From an endosymbiont of Lamellibrachia barhami (GTDB lineage Bacteria; Pseudomonadota; Gammaproteobacteria; Chromatiales; Chromatiaceae): a stretch of 64,000 nt of DNA. Positions 21,087 through 31,209 of this stretch are shown here, piece after piece. Position 1 is the stretch's first letter. Each line of letters starts with the position of its first letter. The notes below the pieces were generated by a model. It was given only the letters and a program-made list of their open reading frames with translations. It was not told where the DNA came from and did no database searches. The position numbers and the translations under genes are program-made. The stretch covers positions 2,210,696-2,274,695 of the forward strand of contig NZ_JAAVSH020000001.1 of assembly GCF_011947365.2 (NCBI RefSeq), written 5' to 3'.

Positions 21087-21116
21087 TTGACAAAATAAGA
21101 CCCTACGTTATATGAT
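21087..21116 (+). promoter_or_regulatory. Sigma-70 promoter of rpmH-rnpA
   Basis: TTGACA (21087-21092) and TATGAT (21111-21116), spaced 18 bp, lie about 60 bp upstream of rpmH. A strong promoter suits ribosomal protein expression. Confidence 0.7.
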
Positions 21117-21174
21117 GCGCCTCTTTTTTTCGTCCGTATTTTACGGGAACGCCCAGGCAATATCGGTAAAGATC

Positions 21175-21309
21175 ATGAAAAGAACTTTTCAGCCCAGTAA
21201 TCTCAAACGCGTACGTACCCACGGTTTCCGCGCTCGGATGGCCACGCGCAATGGTCGTAAGGTGATCAAATCCCGTCGTGCCAAGGGCCGCGCCTGTCTG
21301 ACATCGTAA
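21175..21309 (+). CDS. rpmH: 50S ribosomal protein L34
   Basis: 44 residues, [18 protein letters not shown]..., the standard basic L34 sequence and length, ending ACLTS. An upstream in-frame extension of 21 codons has no family similarity, and the promoter at 21087-21116 overlaps it, so the ATG at 21175 is the start. First gene of the rpmH-rnpA-yidD-yidC-mnmE run. Confidence 0.98.
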   Translation: MKRTFQPSNLKRVRTHGFRARMATRNGRKVIKSRRAKGRACLTS

Positions 21310-21318
21310 TTTCTGTCC

Positions 21319-21684
21319 TTGCAGGCAGTTCAGGGGAGGTTTCCCCGCAGATCAAGATTATTGAAGCCCGACGAATATCGTCGGGTTTTTAGTCGGGCAG
21401 AACGCTCAACAGATAATCTTTTTCTGGTACTTGCGAGAGAGAATGGCCTGGAGTTTGCGAGACTGGGGTTGGCAATTTCCAAGAAAAATACGCGCCGCGC
21501 AGTGGATCGGAACCGATTGAAACGCTTGGTACGCGAAAGTTTCAGGTTAAATCAGAAATTGTTGGCAGGTCTGGATATCGTGGTATTGAATCGGCGTGGT
21601 AAGCTGCTTATGGACAACGGTCGATACACGGCTTCATTATTGCAGCACTGGAAGAGGCTGGCAGAAAGATGCGCCATATCCTGA
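21319..21684 (+). CDS. rnpA: Ribonuclease P protein component
   Basis: 121 residues. A basic protein that assists RNase P RNA in 5' processing of tRNA. The family motif [16 protein letters not shown] at about 55-70 is the RNR RNA-binding signature, and [14 protein letters not shown] precedes it. The start is uncertain: no ATG is available, and a TTG at 21319, 10 bp after rpmH, gives the usual length, presumably by coupling. Its 3' end overlaps yidD by 16 bp. Confidence 0.92.
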   Translation: MQAVQGRFPRRSRLLKPDEYRRVFSRAERSTDNLFLVLARENGLEFARLGLAISKKNTRRAVDRNRLKRLVRESFRLNQKLLAGLDIVVLNRRGKLLMDNGRYTASLLQHWKRLAERCAIS

Positions 21685-21905
21685 TCCTCCTTGTCCGGGC
21701 GTACCAGCTTGTTATAAGCCCTGTCCTGGGAAATCACTGCCGTTTCTATCCAACTTGCTCCGCCTATGCGGTTGAAGCTCTCGAAAAACATGGATTTTTT
21801 CGCGGCCTGATACTCTCTCTGCGTCGTGTCTCTCACTGTCACCCTTGGCACGAAGGTGGAATCGATCCGGTTCCAGAACCTACTGAAAAGAAGTCCCATG
21901 GATAA
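21669..21905 (+). CDS. yidD: Membrane protein insertion efficiency factor YidD
   Basis: 78 residues. A small membrane-associated protein that aids YidC-mediated insertion. It has the family pattern [22 protein letters not shown], the Cys-containing core, and [12 protein letters not shown] near the end. It overlaps rnpA at the start and yidC by 8 bp at the end, the canonical arrangement. Confidence 0.95.
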   Translation: MRHILILLVRAYQLVISPVLGNHCRFYPTCSAYAVEALEKHGFFRGLILSLRRVSHCHPWHEGGIDPVPEPTEKKSHG

Positions 21906-23553
21906 TATAAGACTGATTCTCCTGTTTGCCTTTGCCTTCATCTGCCTGCTGCTTTATCAGGAGTGGATGACCGATTATGGATCACCCCAAGTCGCAGCGC
22001 CGCAGCAGACGGCTGAAGTCGTGCCTGCCGCAACCGAATCTGCCGGTGTGCCGACCGCTTCGGTAACTGCTGCGGCAACAGGCAGCGGAGATCAGGCCGT
22101 TCCCATGGCGGCGGGAATCACCGCCTTGGGTGGGAAGATGGTCCAGGTTGAAACCGATCTGCTGAAAGTCGAGATCTCTACGCTGGGTGGAACCATACAG
22201 CGTGTACATCTACTCGATTATCTGGTCTCGCCAGAGACACCAGAGCAAAAATTCGAACTCTTCTCTCCGACGATGCCGAATCTGTTCATCGCCCAGTCCG
22301 GCATGATTGGAAGCGAAGAAGGGAAGGCACCGACACACGAGGCCGAATATCAGATCGAACAGAGTGAGTTCCGTTTGTCAGAGGGGCAGGACACAATCGA
22401 TGTGGCCATGACTTGGGCAGGCAGTGATGGCCTCAAGGTTACCAAACACTTTATCTTCAACCGCGGCAGCTATCTGATAGATGTTACCCACGAGGTGGAT
22501 AACCAGTCAGCGAAGCCTTGGGCTGCGAGAGACTATGCGCAACTGCAGCGTACAGCTCCGGGGGATCAGTCGATGCTGAATACCTACACCTACACCGGTG
22601 GCGTCTACTACAATCCCGAAGCGAAATACGAAAAGGTCGATTTCGAGGAGATGGCTGAGAAAAAACTCAATGTCAATTCCACCGACGGTTGGCTGGCCAT
22701 GATCCAGCACTATTTTCTGGGAGCATGGATTCCACCAAAAACGCAGTTGGAACACTATTATACTAACAGTCTGCCGGGTCCAAAATATCTTATCGGCAGC
22801 TACTCCCCATCCACGACGGTTGCCCCGGGCGACAGCCACAGTTTCAGTAAACAGCTCTACGCCGGCCCAAAATTGCAGGACCAGCTGGAGACAGTTGCCC
22901 CTGGTTTGGAACTGACCGTGGATTATGGATGGCTGACCGTGATTGCTCAGCCGATCTTCTGGCTGTTGAAAACGATCCACAGTTGGGTAGGCAACTGGGG
23001 CTGGTCGATCATCCTTCTGACTATCATCATCAAAGCGCTTTTCTTCAAGCTCTCTGAGACCAGCTACAAGTCTATGGCGAATATGCGCAAGCTGACACCG
23101 AGACTTCAGGCCATGAAGGACCGTTACGGTGATGATAAGCAGCGCCTGAACCAGGCGATGATGGAGATGTACAAGAAGGAGAAGGTCAATCCCCTGGGCG
23201 GCTGTCTGCCGATTGTGGTGCAGATCCCTGTTTTCATCGCCCTCTACTGGGTGTTGCTGGAGAGTGTGGAGTTGCGGCATGCGCCGTTTATGCTGTGGCT
23301 CGATAACCTCACCGCCAAGGATCCCTACTTCGTGTTGCCGCTGATCATGGGCGTCTCCATGTTCGTACAGCAGAAGCTCAATCCGGCACCACCGGATCCA
23401 ATGCAGGCCAAGATCATGATGAGTCTGCCCTTCGTCTTTACCATTTTCTTCGCCTTCTTCCCGTCGGGTCTGGTGCTCTACTGGGTTGTGAACAATCTGA
23501 TCTCCATTGCTCAGCAGTACTACATCACCCGCAAGATAGAGCAGGCAGGATAG
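21898..23553 (+). CDS. yidC: Membrane protein insertase YidC
   Basis: 551 residues. The N-terminal membrane anchor ([20 protein letters not shown]) is followed by a large periplasmic beta-domain (about 60-340). The conserved five-helix insertase core follows ([54 protein letters not shown]). It inserts inner-membrane proteins alone or with SecYEG. The ATG at 21898 gives the typical N-terminal anchor; the upstream frame is shared with yidD and is not similar to YidC. Confidence 0.97.
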   Translation: MDNIRLILLFAFAFICLLLYQEWMTDYGSPQVAAPQQTAEVVPAATESAGVPTASVTAAATGSGDQAVPMAAGITALGGKMVQVETDLLKVEISTLGGTIQRVHLLDYLVSPETPEQKFELFSPTMPNLFIAQSGMIGSEEGKAPTHEAEYQIEQSEFRLSEGQDTIDVAMTWAGSDGLKVTKHFIFNRGSYLIDVTHEVDNQSAKPWAARDYAQLQRTAPGDQSMLNTYTYTGGVYYNPEAKYEKVDFEEMAEKKLNVNSTDGWLAMIQHYFLGAWIPPKTQLEHYYTNSLPGPKYLIGSYSPSTTVAPGDSHSFSKQLYAGPKLQDQLETVAPGLELTVDYGWLTVIAQPIFWLLKTIHSWVGNWGWSIILLTIIIKALFFKLSETSYKSMANMRKLTPRLQAMKDRYGDDKQRLNQAMMEMYKKEKVNPLGGCLPIVVQIPVFIALYWVLLESVELRHAPFMLWLDNLTAKDPYFVLPLIMGVSMFVQQKLNPAPPDPMQAKIMMSLPFVFTIFFAFFPSGLVLYWVVNNLISIAQQYYITRKIEQAG

Positions 23554-23572
23554 TCAGTATCGGCTAATCAAA

Positions 23573-24919
23573 GTGCAGCCGCGAGATACCATCGCTGCTG
23601 TTGCCACCCCGCCCGGCCGTGGCGGGGTCGGGATCATTCGGGTTTCAGGTCCGCGTTGTGTCGATGTGGCCACAGCGGTGGCAGGTAACCTGCCGAACCC
23701 CAGGTACGCGCAATTCAGCCGATTTTCTGATGTTGATGGCTCCATTATCGACGAAGGCATCTGTCTCTATTTCCCTGCCCCCCACTCCTTCACCGGTGAG
23801 GATGTCCTTGAACTGCAGGGGCATGGTGGACCGCTTATTCTCGATCTCATGCTGCAGCGGGTGCTGGGGATAGGCGTTCGTGCCGCCCGCCCAGGGGAGT
23901 TCAGTGAACGTGCCTTCCTCAACGGAAAACTCGACCTCGCCCAGGCTGAGGCGATCGCGGATCTGATAGATGCAGAGACCACCTCTGCGGCCCGTCTGGC
24001 CAGCCGTACCCTGCAGGGTGTTTTCTCCGAGCGAATCCACACGCTGGTTGAGGGACTTATCAACCTGAGGCTCTATGTTGAATCGGCCATCGACTTTCCT
24101 GAGGAGGAGATAGACTTCCTCTCTGATGGAAAAGTGAGTACTAACTTACAGGCAATCATCGATGAACTCACAGCTGTACAGAAAAGTGCCCATACAGGAC
24201 GCCTGATGCGCGATGGCATGACATTGGTGATTGCCGGTCGTCCAAATGCGGGAAAGTCGAGTCTGCTCAATGCGCTGGCGGAAAGGGATTCCGCAATCGT
24301 GACAGAGATTCCAGGCACGACAAGAGACCTGTTGCGGGAGCAGATTCAGATCGATGGCATGCCGATCCACATCATCGATACAGCAGGCATGCGTGAGAGT
24401 GCCGATCCGGTTGAACAGGAAGGAATACGGCGGGCGAGAATTGAGATCGATCAGGCAGATCGCATCCTCTGGGTCTTCGATGGCAGGGATGACCCCGATC
24501 ACCTCGCGCTGGATCGGGAGAGCCTGCCTGGCCATATTCCTCTGACTCTGATCAGAAACAAGATCGACCTGAGCGGTTCTCCCCCAGCCCTGACGGTCGA
24601 TGAGGGATTGACTGAGATTTCCATCGCCGCCAAATCCTCGCTGGGGATCGACCTGCTAAAGGATCATCTGAAACAGGCCATGGGCTACACTGGCAGTGTG
24701 GAAGGTGAATTTATCGCCCGTCGTCGTCACTTGAATGCGCTGGCAAACGCCATGAACCTTCTTCATCAGGGAATGCGGATGCTGGAAGAGACTGCCGCTG
24801 GCGAGCTGCTGGCGGAAGACCTCCGTCTCGCCCAGCAATCTCTCAACGAGATAACCGGGGAATTCACTGCTGACGACCTGCTGGGTCGCATCTTTTCCAC
24901 CTTTTGTATCGGCAAGTAA
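23573..24919 (+). CDS. mnmE: tRNA modification GTPase MnmE
   Basis: 448 residues. With MnmG it installs the 5-carboxymethylaminomethyl group on wobble uridine. It has the N-terminal formyl-THF-binding domain ([21 protein letters not shown]), a G domain with [21 protein letters not shown] and NKIDLSG, and the invariant C-terminal FCIGK Cys motif. A GTG at 23573 is the start, in frame with the conserved N-terminus. MnmG is encoded 1.9 kb downstream, with three unrelated genes between. Confidence 0.97.
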   Translation: MQPRDTIAAVATPPGRGGVGIIRVSGPRCVDVATAVAGNLPNPRYAQFSRFSDVDGSIIDEGICLYFPAPHSFTGEDVLELQGHGGPLILDLMLQRVLGIGVRAARPGEFSERAFLNGKLDLAQAEAIADLIDAETTSAARLASRTLQGVFSERIHTLVEGLINLRLYVESAIDFPEEEIDFLSDGKVSTNLQAIIDELTAVQKSAHTGRLMRDGMTLVIAGRPNAGKSSLLNALAERDSAIVTEIPGTTRDLLREQIQIDGMPIHIIDTAGMRESADPVEQEGIRRARIEIDQADRILWVFDGRDDPDHLALDRESLPGHIPLTLIRNKIDLSGSPPALTVDEGLTEISIAAKSSLGIDLLKDHLKQAMGYTGSVEGEFIARRRHLNALANAMNLLHQGMRMLEETAAGELLAEDLRLAQQSLNEITGEFTADDLLGRIFSTFCIGK

Positions 24920-24957
24920 AACGGGTTTTTTCAGCAGAAGTTTTTGTGAGAAGCGGT

Positions 24958-25572
24958 ATGAGCAGCAAGGCGCATTGGGAAAAGGTCTATAGAGAAAAGT
25001 CACCATTTGAAGTCAGCTGGTATCAAAAAGCCTCAAGCATCTCCTTTAAAATGATGGAAAGGAGTGGGCTTGAGGATCAACCGGCTATCATCGATGTGGG
25101 TGGCGGCGCTTCAGTACTGGTGGACAGACTGTTGCAGGAAGGTCTGAACAATCTCACGGTATTGGATATCTCATCCACGGGCATGGAGTATGCCAAAGTG
25201 CGTCTTGGTGACAGGGCAACTTTGGTAAACTGGATAGAGTCGGATATCACCGAATTTGAGTCACCGAAACAGTACGATATTTGGCATGACCGGGCGGTAT
25301 TCCACTTTCTCACCGATGCAGAAATGCGCGAGAAATATCTGGGCGTCATGCGACGTTCTTTGAATGGGGATGGTACTGTGATCATCGCTGCGTTTGCCAT
25401 TGGCGGACCGACAAAGTGCAGCGGTCTGGATATCGTGCAGTACGATGCCGAAAAACTGCAGAAGGTTCTGGGCAGTGAATTTGTGCTGATGGAACAGCGT
25501 AATGAGAGACATATTACCCCGGCAGAGAAGCTTCAGGATTTTGGTTACTACCGTTTTCGCAGACAGGTATAG
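24958..25572 (+). CDS. Class I SAM-dependent methyltransferase
   Basis: 204 residues. It begins HWEKVYREKSPFEVSWYQ, a common start of small-molecule methyltransferases of the TehB/thiopurine-like group. Motif I is IIDVGGGASVLVD (SAM binding). Acidic motif II is VLDISSTGMEYAK. The conserved DIWHDRAVFHFL follows. The start is the ATG at 24958. The substrate is unknown. It sits in the mnmE-mnmG interval together with a second methyltransferase-like gene and an OsmC gene, an accessory insertion into an otherwise conserved block. Confidence 0.85.
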   Translation: MSSKAHWEKVYREKSPFEVSWYQKASSISFKMMERSGLEDQPAIIDVGGGASVLVDRLLQEGLNNLTVLDISSTGMEYAKVRLGDRATLVNWIESDITEFESPKQYDIWHDRAVFHFLTDAEMREKYLGVMRRSLNGDGTVIIAAFAIGGPTKCSGLDIVQYDAEKLQKVLGSEFVLMEQRNERHITPAEKLQDFGYYRFRRQV

Positions 25573-25603
25573 ATACCGCTTGAGCCACCGCACTTTCCAT
25601 TGA

Positions 25604-26389
25604 ATGAAAACGCCGCCACCGGTCATGGTTGCCAAACAGCTGTTGAATAGAGGTTTAGTGAGCGTGTGGCAGCAAGAGCGCCTGCGCTGGCTGGATTTTG
25701 GCGATGGCGCAGTGCAGTCGATTATCGATATTGATCATCCCGATCAACTGATCTCCCCAGTTTACCACGCAATGTTGGCACCGATGCTGTTTGTGCCTAT
25801 ACCAAAGCGGATACTGTTGCTTGGTGTTGGCGGTGGGGCCTTGGCCCGTTATTTCAACTACCGATTTCCCGCTGTTCAGGGTGAGGCAGTGGAGATATTG
25901 TCACCGATGGCAGAGATAGCGAGGCGATATTTTGATTTTCCCGCCGAGGAAAATGGTTGGAGATTGATCGTTGAAGATGCCAGGCAATATGTGTCTGTTC
26001 CCTCTGAAAAGTACGATTTGATCATAGTCGACATTGCGCATCAGCAGAAGACGCCGGACTGGATAACAGCACCGAAGTTTCTGCAGGATTGCCGCAGAAC
26101 TTTGACGGATTGCGGTGTTCTGGTGCTGAATCTGTTGATGCAGGATGCTGAAAGTTTCGGCCAGTCCTTGTGGAACCTGCGGCGCTGTTATGACAAACGA
26201 GTGGTTTGCCTTTCAGTTCCGGAGTACAAAAATATAGAATTGTTTGCCTTCCATGGATCAGTTCCACAGCAACTGTCCGGAGAACTCGAATCCCGTGCAT
26301 CAGAGATGGCGAAGCGTTGGGGAATAGCATTTTTGCCGCTGGCGGAGAGGATGCGTCAGGAAAATCCTGTCGGCAGTGGTGTATTTTAA
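25604..26389 (+). CDS. Spermidine-synthase-like methyltransferase-fold protein
   Basis: 261 residues with the spermidine synthase fold: ILLLGVGGGALARYF (motif I), VEILSPMAEIARRYF, VEDARQYV and YDLIIVDIAH. The polyamine-synthase catalytic Asp region is only partly kept, so it may be a SpeE-like paralogue rather than a true aminopropyltransferase. It starts 31 bp after the preceding methyltransferase gene. It ends about 29 bp before the OsmC gene, within the mnmE-mnmG interval. Confidence 0.75.
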   Translation: MKTPPPVMVAKQLLNRGLVSVWQQERLRWLDFGDGAVQSIIDIDHPDQLISPVYHAMLAPMLFVPIPKRILLLGVGGGALARYFNYRFPAVQGEAVEILSPMAEIARRYFDFPAEENGWRLIVEDARQYVSVPSEKYDLIIVDIAHQQKTPDWITAPKFLQDCRRTLTDCGVLVLNLLMQDAESFGQSLWNLRRCYDKRVVCLSVPEYKNIELFAFHGSVPQQLSGELESRASEMAKRWGIAFLPLAERMRQENPVGSGVF

Positions 26390-26417
26390 GATTAGTTCAG
26401 GTGAATTGGAGATAACA

Positions 26418-26810
26418 ATGGATACGATAGAGGTCAGCTTTCCCGGAGGAAAGAGAATCGATGCCAAGGTTGGGAATTTTGTCATCCACACAGATCAGTC
26501 AGAAAAATATGGGGGTAGTGCGTCGGCGCCGGAACCCTTCGATCTGTTTCTTGCCTCCATTGCCACATGTGCAGGTATATTCGCCTGGAATTTTTGTGAA
26601 ATACGGGAACTCTCAACAGAAGGTTTGGCGCTGCACATGGACTGTGAACGGGATGAGAAGAAGAAACTCTTCTCCCATATAATCTTGAGACTCACACTGC
26701 CGGCGGATTTTCCCGAAAAATATCAAAAGGGTATTCTACGGGCGATGGAACTCTGTGCGGTGAAAAGACACATGATGGATTCACCGGCGTTTTCAATTGA
26801 ACTGAAATAA
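26418..26810 (+). CDS. OsmC-family redox protein
   Basis: 130 residues. The Cys-containing OsmC/Ohr fold: the first Cys in SIATCAGIFAWNF (about 55) and the second in ELCAVKRHMMDSP (about 117) are the peroxidatic/resolving pair expected in the family. The start is the ATG at 26418 behind GGAGA at 26408; the upstream in-frame extension has no ribosome-binding site. A role in detoxifying organic hydroperoxides is inferred. It lies 18 bp before mnmG. Confidence 0.85.
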   Translation: MDTIEVSFPGGKRIDAKVGNFVIHTDQSEKYGGSASAPEPFDLFLASIATCAGIFAWNFCEIRELSTEGLALHMDCERDEKKKLFSHIILRLTLPADFPEKYQKGILRAMELCAVKRHMMDSPAFSIELK

Positions 26811-26828
26811 CAGAGTCACCGGAGTTTA

Positions 26829-28706
26829 ATGTTTTACACCGACACCTATGATGTGATTGTAGTGGGGGGCGGCCATGCAGGCACCGAGGCTGCGCTGGCC
26901 GCTGCGCGTATGGGTGCACGAACCTTGCTGCTGACCCACAACATCGAGACCCTTGGACAGATGAGCTGTAACCCGGCCATCGGAGGTATCGGTAAGGGCC
27001 ATTTAGTGAAAGAGGTGGACGCACTGGGCGGCATCATGGCCCATGCAGCGGACCTTGGTGGTATCCAGTTCCGCATTCTCAACTCCCGCAAAGGCCCCGC
27101 AGTGCGAGCCACCCGTGCGCAGGCGGATCGGGTTCGTTACAAGGCGGCGGTGAGATTTGCCCTGGAGAATCAGCCCAATCTCGATCTCTTTCAACAGGCA
27201 GTGGACGACCTGTTGGTTGAGGGGGATAGCGTCACCGGTGTTACGACACAGATGGGGTTGAAGTTCAGTGCCCGCGCAGTGGTGTTGACGGTGGGTACCT
27301 TCCTTGGGGGCCGCATCCATATCGGATTGTCCAACTATGAAGGGGGACGCGCCGGTGATCCCCCGGCCAATGCCCTCTCCCTCCGTCTTAGGGAGTTGCC
27401 TTTTAAAGTGGAACGCCTCAAAACCGGTACCCCGCCACGCATCGATGGGCGCAGCATAGATTTTTCTGTGCTGCAGGAGCAGCCGGGGGATGAGCCGACA
27501 CCGATTTTCTCCTTTCTGGGTCAGCGGGAGGAACACCCGCGACAGATCAGTTGTTACATCACCCATACCAACGAACAGACCCATGACATCATCCGTGGCG
27601 GCATGTCCCGTTCGCCAATGTACACTGGTGTGATCGAGGGGGTTGGACCGAGGTACTGCCCCTCCATCGAAGACAAGATTGTCCGCTTTGCCGATAAGAA
27701 CTCCCATCAGATCTTCATCGAACCAGAGGGCCTGGATACCAACGAGGTCTATCCTAATGGCATATCCACCAGCCTGCCCTTTGATGTGCAGTATGAACTG
27801 GTGCGTTCTATGAAGGGATTTGCGCAGGCCCACATCATCCGTCCGGGTTATGCCATCGAGTATGACTTTTTCGATCCCCGTGGCCTCAAGTTTTCGTTGC
27901 AGACCCAGCATATGGCCGGGCTCTTTTTTGCCGGACAGATCAATGGCACTACAGGCTATGAAGAGGCGGCGGCCCAGGGTCTGCTGGCAGGTTTGAATGC
28001 AGTGTTATTCAGCCGGGAACAGGAGGCCTGGTCTCCCCGGCGGGATGAAGCCTATCTCGGCGTAATGGTTGATGACCTGGTTACCCAAGGTACAGCTGAA
28101 CCCTACCGTATGTTCACCAGCCGGGCGGAGTACCGGTTGTTGCTGAGGGAAGACAATGCCGACCTGCGGTTAACCGAAACAGGACACGAACTCGGTCTGG
28201 TGTGTGAAAAACGCTGGGCCGCTTTTGATCTCAAGCGCGAGACGATAGCACGGGAGCAGCAACGCTTGAGGGATACCTGGGTACGGCCGAGGGATCTTTC
28301 GGAGGATGAGGCTGCTCGGGTGGTGGGTGCCCCTCTGACAAGAGAGGTGCGGGCTCTTGCACTTCTGGTGCGACCCGAGGTGACCTATGCCGGATTGATG
28401 AGTCTGCCCGGGATCGGGCCGGGTGAGTCGGATCGGCAGGTGGCCGAGCAGATCGAAGTTCAGGCCAAATATGCCGGTTATATCGATCGGCAGCGGGATG
28501 AGATTGAACGGCAACGGGCGAATGAATCCATGTCTCTGCCCGATGATTTTGACTTTGCGGAAGTCCGGGGACTCTCTGCGGAGATAAGGGAGAAGTTCCT
28601 ACGTCACCGGCCGGAAACCCTGGGTCAGGCGGGGCGCATCCCCGGGGTCACCCCTGCGGCCATATCGATGTTAATGATCCATCTGAAACAGGTCGCGGAA
28701 AAGTGA
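26829..28706 (+). CDS. mnmG: tRNA uridine 5-carboxymethylaminomethyl modification enzyme MnmG
   Basis: 625 residues. The FAD-containing partner of MnmE in wobble-uridine modification. It has the N-terminal Rossmann motif [20 protein letters not shown], the conserved [66 protein letters not shown] and the C-terminal helical tRNA-binding domain. It overlaps rsmG by 4 bp (GTGA). Confidence 0.98.
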   Translation: MFYTDTYDVIVVGGGHAGTEAALAAARMGARTLLLTHNIETLGQMSCNPAIGGIGKGHLVKEVDALGGIMAHAADLGGIQFRILNSRKGPAVRATRAQADRVRYKAAVRFALENQPNLDLFQQAVDDLLVEGDSVTGVTTQMGLKFSARAVVLTVGTFLGGRIHIGLSNYEGGRAGDPPANALSLRLRELPFKVERLKTGTPPRIDGRSIDFSVLQEQPGDEPTPIFSFLGQREEHPRQISCYITHTNEQTHDIIRGGMSRSPMYTGVIEGVGPRYCPSIEDKIVRFADKNSHQIFIEPEGLDTNEVYPNGISTSLPFDVQYELVRSMKGFAQAHIIRPGYAIEYDFFDPRGLKFSLQTQHMAGLFFAGQINGTTGYEEAAAQGLLAGLNAVLFSREQEAWSPRRDEAYLGVMVDDLVTQGTAEPYRMFTSRAEYRLLLREDNADLRLTETGHELGLVCEKRWAAFDLKRETIAREQQRLRDTWVRPRDLSEDEAARVVGAPLTREVRALALLVRPEVTYAGLMSLPGIGPGESDRQVAEQIEVQAKYAGYIDRQRDEIERQRANESMSLPDDFDFAEVRGLSAEIREKFLRHRPETLGQAGRIPGVTPAAISMLMIHLKQVAEK

Positions 28707-29338
28707 CGAGGATCTTAGTGGAGTCTCGATGGGGAGAACGGCTTGATTTGGGCCTCGATAGAATGTCACTGTCGATCCCGGTAGATGTATGTAAGCACTT
28801 ACTCCGCTTTCATGCCCTGCTTATAAAGTGGAACAAGGCTTACAATCTCACCGCTGTGCGCGATCCGTTGGAGATGATAGGTCGACACTTGCTCGATAGC
28901 CTTTCGGTGCTTCCATATCTTCACGGTGAAGAAATTTTAGATATGGGAACGGGTCCGGGCCTTCCCGGTATCCCTTTGGCGCTGCTACGGCCAGATGCCC
29001 ATTTCGTATTGCTCGACAGTAACAACAAAAAAATCCGTTTTGTTCGTCAGGTCGTGCTTGAGTTGGGAATTGTGAATGTTATTCCCGTGCATGCCAGGGT
29101 CGAAACCTACCAGCCGAATCAACCCTTCGACACCTTGATCTCCAGGGCCTTCACTGCCCTGCCCCGGATGGTTGAACTGACCCGCCACCTGCGCGCGCCC
29201 GGTTGCAGGTTACTGGCGATGAAGGGCATGGTGCCGGAAGATGAGCTTGCCGGGCTTCCGGCGGAGATGAAAAAGGAAGTGATCCGGTTACAAGTGCCGT
29301 TCACGGATGCTGAGCGTCACCTGATTATTGTCGAATAA
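28703..29338 (+). CDS. rsmG: 16S rRNA (guanine-527-N7)-methyltransferase RsmG
   Basis: 211 residues. SAM-dependent enzyme that modifies G527 of 16S rRNA. Typical blocks are [42 protein letters not shown] (motif I), [12 protein letters not shown] and [14 protein letters not shown]. The start GTG at 28703 overlaps the mnmG stop. The next gene in the usual order, parA, is displaced about 1 kb downstream by a PEP-CTERM gene. Confidence 0.96.
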   Translation: MTRILVESRWGERLDLGLDRMSLSIPVDVCKHLLRFHALLIKWNKAYNLTAVRDPLEMIGRHLLDSLSVLPYLHGEEILDMGTGPGLPGIPLALLRPDAHFVLLDSNNKKIRFVRQVVLELGIVNVIPVHARVETYQPNQPFDTLISRAFTALPRMVELTRHLRAPGCRLLAMKGMVPEDELAGLPAEMKKEVIRLQVPFTDAERHLIIVE

Positions 29339-29381
29339 TCGCTTTTCGGTTTAATTCCCCCACATCTTGCTGCAAGGAGAC

Positions 29382-29516
29382 GTAGGTCGGATTAGACACG
29401 CAATGGCACAGAGCTGGAATTTTCCACATCATTTTATGCGCGATGTCATCCGACAAAACAGCGTCGGGTTACGATGCGCGGCAAGCTAGGCACGGTGCGC
29501 ATCTAACCCGACCTAC
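29382..29516. repeat. MITE-like inverted-repeat element
   Basis: 135 bp bounded by GTAGGTCGGATTAG (29382-29395) and its near-complement CTAACCCGACCTAC (29503-29516). An internal TCGGGTTACGATGCGCGGC repeats the terminal motif. It fills most of the rsmG-to-PEP-CTERM gap (29339-29551). This type of GTAGGTCGG palindrome is widespread between genes in gammaproteobacteria. Confidence 0.75.
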
Positions 29517-29551
29517 AACTTGATGCCCTCAAATAGTCCGAACGGGGGGAC

Positions 29552-30202
29552 TTACTTGTCAGAGTAATCTTCTCCACCGAACTGCTTCCATCGGCGCCGA
29601 AAAAAGACGAGTACCAGAATTGCCGATCCGAACAGCAGATAGGTTCGTGGTTCAGGTATTTGGGCGGAGTAGGCGAAGTTATCGATATTCAGAAAACGGC
29701 CAGAAAGAGATTCGAAGGAGATGGAACTGATGGCTTCATCCGAGATAAACCCGGCAAAAGTTCTATGGTGAGGCTTTGCGGTTGCTATATCGAAGATATC
29801 CCCGGAGGACAAAATGACCCGAACGTCCGAGGCGAACGGTCGGAAGGTCATCAAGTCCACACCGATGGCATAGATGGACTGAGGCAGATAGGCGGTGATG
29901 CGGCCTTCAGCGCGTTGGTCAGAGAGCACATCACCGGAGTCCCAGTCGTAGAATCTGCGGTAGTAGTCGGGATCCACAGTATAGAGATCACCGCTGCCCT
30001 GGAAAACAACATCGGCGAAATGGGCCTGATCACGGTAGGAACGCCAGCGCCCACGCTCATTTTCCTCGAAATCTATGGTGGTGACACTACCCAGCTTGCT
30101 GGAAAATGTGTCCCAGTCGTTAAAGGAGATAATGCTGGCTTGTGTGGCGCTGGCTGTTGCCAATAGCAGCAAGATAAACGCCCATTTACCCATTGAAGTC
30201 AC
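29552..30202 (-). CDS. PEP-CTERM sorting-domain exported protein
   Basis: 216 residues. An N-terminal signal peptide (hydrophobic run FILLLLATASATQA) leads to an extracellular beta-rich domain without a clear enzyme motif (about 30-180). A classical PEP-CTERM tail ends the protein: IPEPRTYLLFGSAILVLVFFRRR at about 182-204, with a transmembrane helix and a basic cluster. PEP-CTERM proteins are sorted by the EpsH/exosortase system and usually go to exopolysaccharide matrix, so the host should encode that system elsewhere. The start may be the second ATG, three codons in. Confidence 0.85.
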   Translation of the reverse strand: MTSMGKWAFILLLLATASATQASIISFNDWDTFSSKLGSVTTIDFEENERGRWRSYRDQAHFADVVFQGSGDLYTVDPDYYRRFYDWDSGDVLSDQRAEGRITAYLPQSIYAIGVDLMTFRPFASDVRVILSSGDIFDIATAKPHHRTFAGFISDEAISSISFESLSGRFLNIDNFAYSAQIPEPRTYLLFGSAILVLVFFRRRWKQFGGEDYSDK

Positions 30203-30400
30203 GCCGATGCCTCAAATTCGATCTGTATTAAGGAGGTTGTCGGTCATTTCAGGGCGTAGTTTAATTATTCAGGATCTTGTTTCCTTTTCAGCTGCTGGCG
30301 TAAAACCGTGAAATTCCGATCTTCATCAACAGAGCAGGTATCGCATCGGCCTCCTGCCCGTTATCATAGCGGGTTCCAGTCTCAACCCGGTCTGAAATTC

Positions 30401-31177
30401 ATGGGACATATCATTACCGTCGCGAATCAGAAAGGCGGCGTGGGCAAAACCACAACTGCCGTCAACCTGGCCGCCTCCCTGGCAACGCTGAAGAAGCGTG
30501 TTCTCATGGTGGACCTCGATCCACAGGGCAATGCGAGTATGGGGTGTGGGGTGGACAAGTACCGGCTTGAGCGTTCCAGCTGCGATGTGCTGTTGGGGGA
30601 CGTACAGTTGCACGAGGCTGTGATGAAAACCCCTGAGGCCGGATTTGATGTGCTGCCCGCCAATGCGGATCTGACGGCAGCGGAGGTGGGATTGATGAAC
30701 GCCACCCTGCGGGAAAAGCGTTTGAGCCTGGCGCTGGCGACGACAAAAGACGAGTATGATTTCATCATCATCGACTGCCCACCATCCTTGAACATGCTGA
30801 CATTGAATGCACTGGTAGCAGCGGATGCAGTATTGATACCGATTCAGACCGAATACTATGCGCTGGAAGGGCTAACCGCGCTGATGGGCACGGTGAGGCA
30901 GGTTCAATCCCATCTCAATAGTGGTTTGGAAATCGAAGGTATCCTGCGTACCATGCACGACCCCCGCAATAACCTGGCGGTTGATGTATCCACTCAGCTG
31001 ATCACCCATTTCAAGGATAAGGTGTTCAACACCATCATTCCGCGAAATGTACGGGTCGCCGAAGCGCCGAGTCATGGCAAACCGGTTTTACTGTATGATA
31101 GATCTTCCCGTGGTGCGACGGCCTATCTGGCTCTGGCGAGTGAAGTGGTGCGTCGGAATCGCAAGCGGGCATCCTGA
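30401..31177 (+). CDS. parA: Chromosome-partitioning ATPase ParA (Soj)
   Basis: 258 residues. Deviant Walker A ANQKGGVGKTTTAVNLAA at about 7-24, then LDPQGNAS, IIIDCPPSL and the C-terminal conserved SRGATAYLALASEVV. With ParB it segregates the replicated origins. The start is the ATG at 30401; an in-frame N-terminal extension is unlike the family. It pairs with parB and the parS sites in recF. Confidence 0.97.
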   Translation: MGHIITVANQKGGVGKTTTAVNLAASLATLKKRVLMVDLDPQGNASMGCGVDKYRLERSSCDVLLGDVQLHEAVMKTPEAGFDVLPANADLTAAEVGLMNATLREKRLSLALATTKDEYDFIIIDCPPSLNMLTLNALVAADAVLIPIQTEYYALEGLTALMGTVRQVQSHLNSGLEIEGILRTMHDPRNNLAVDVSTQLITHFKDKVFNTIIPRNVRVAEAPSHGKPVLLYDRSSRGATAYLALASEVVRRNRKRAS

Positions 31178-31209
31178 TACAATTTAATACAGCGACGGTA
31201 CGCAGAGAG

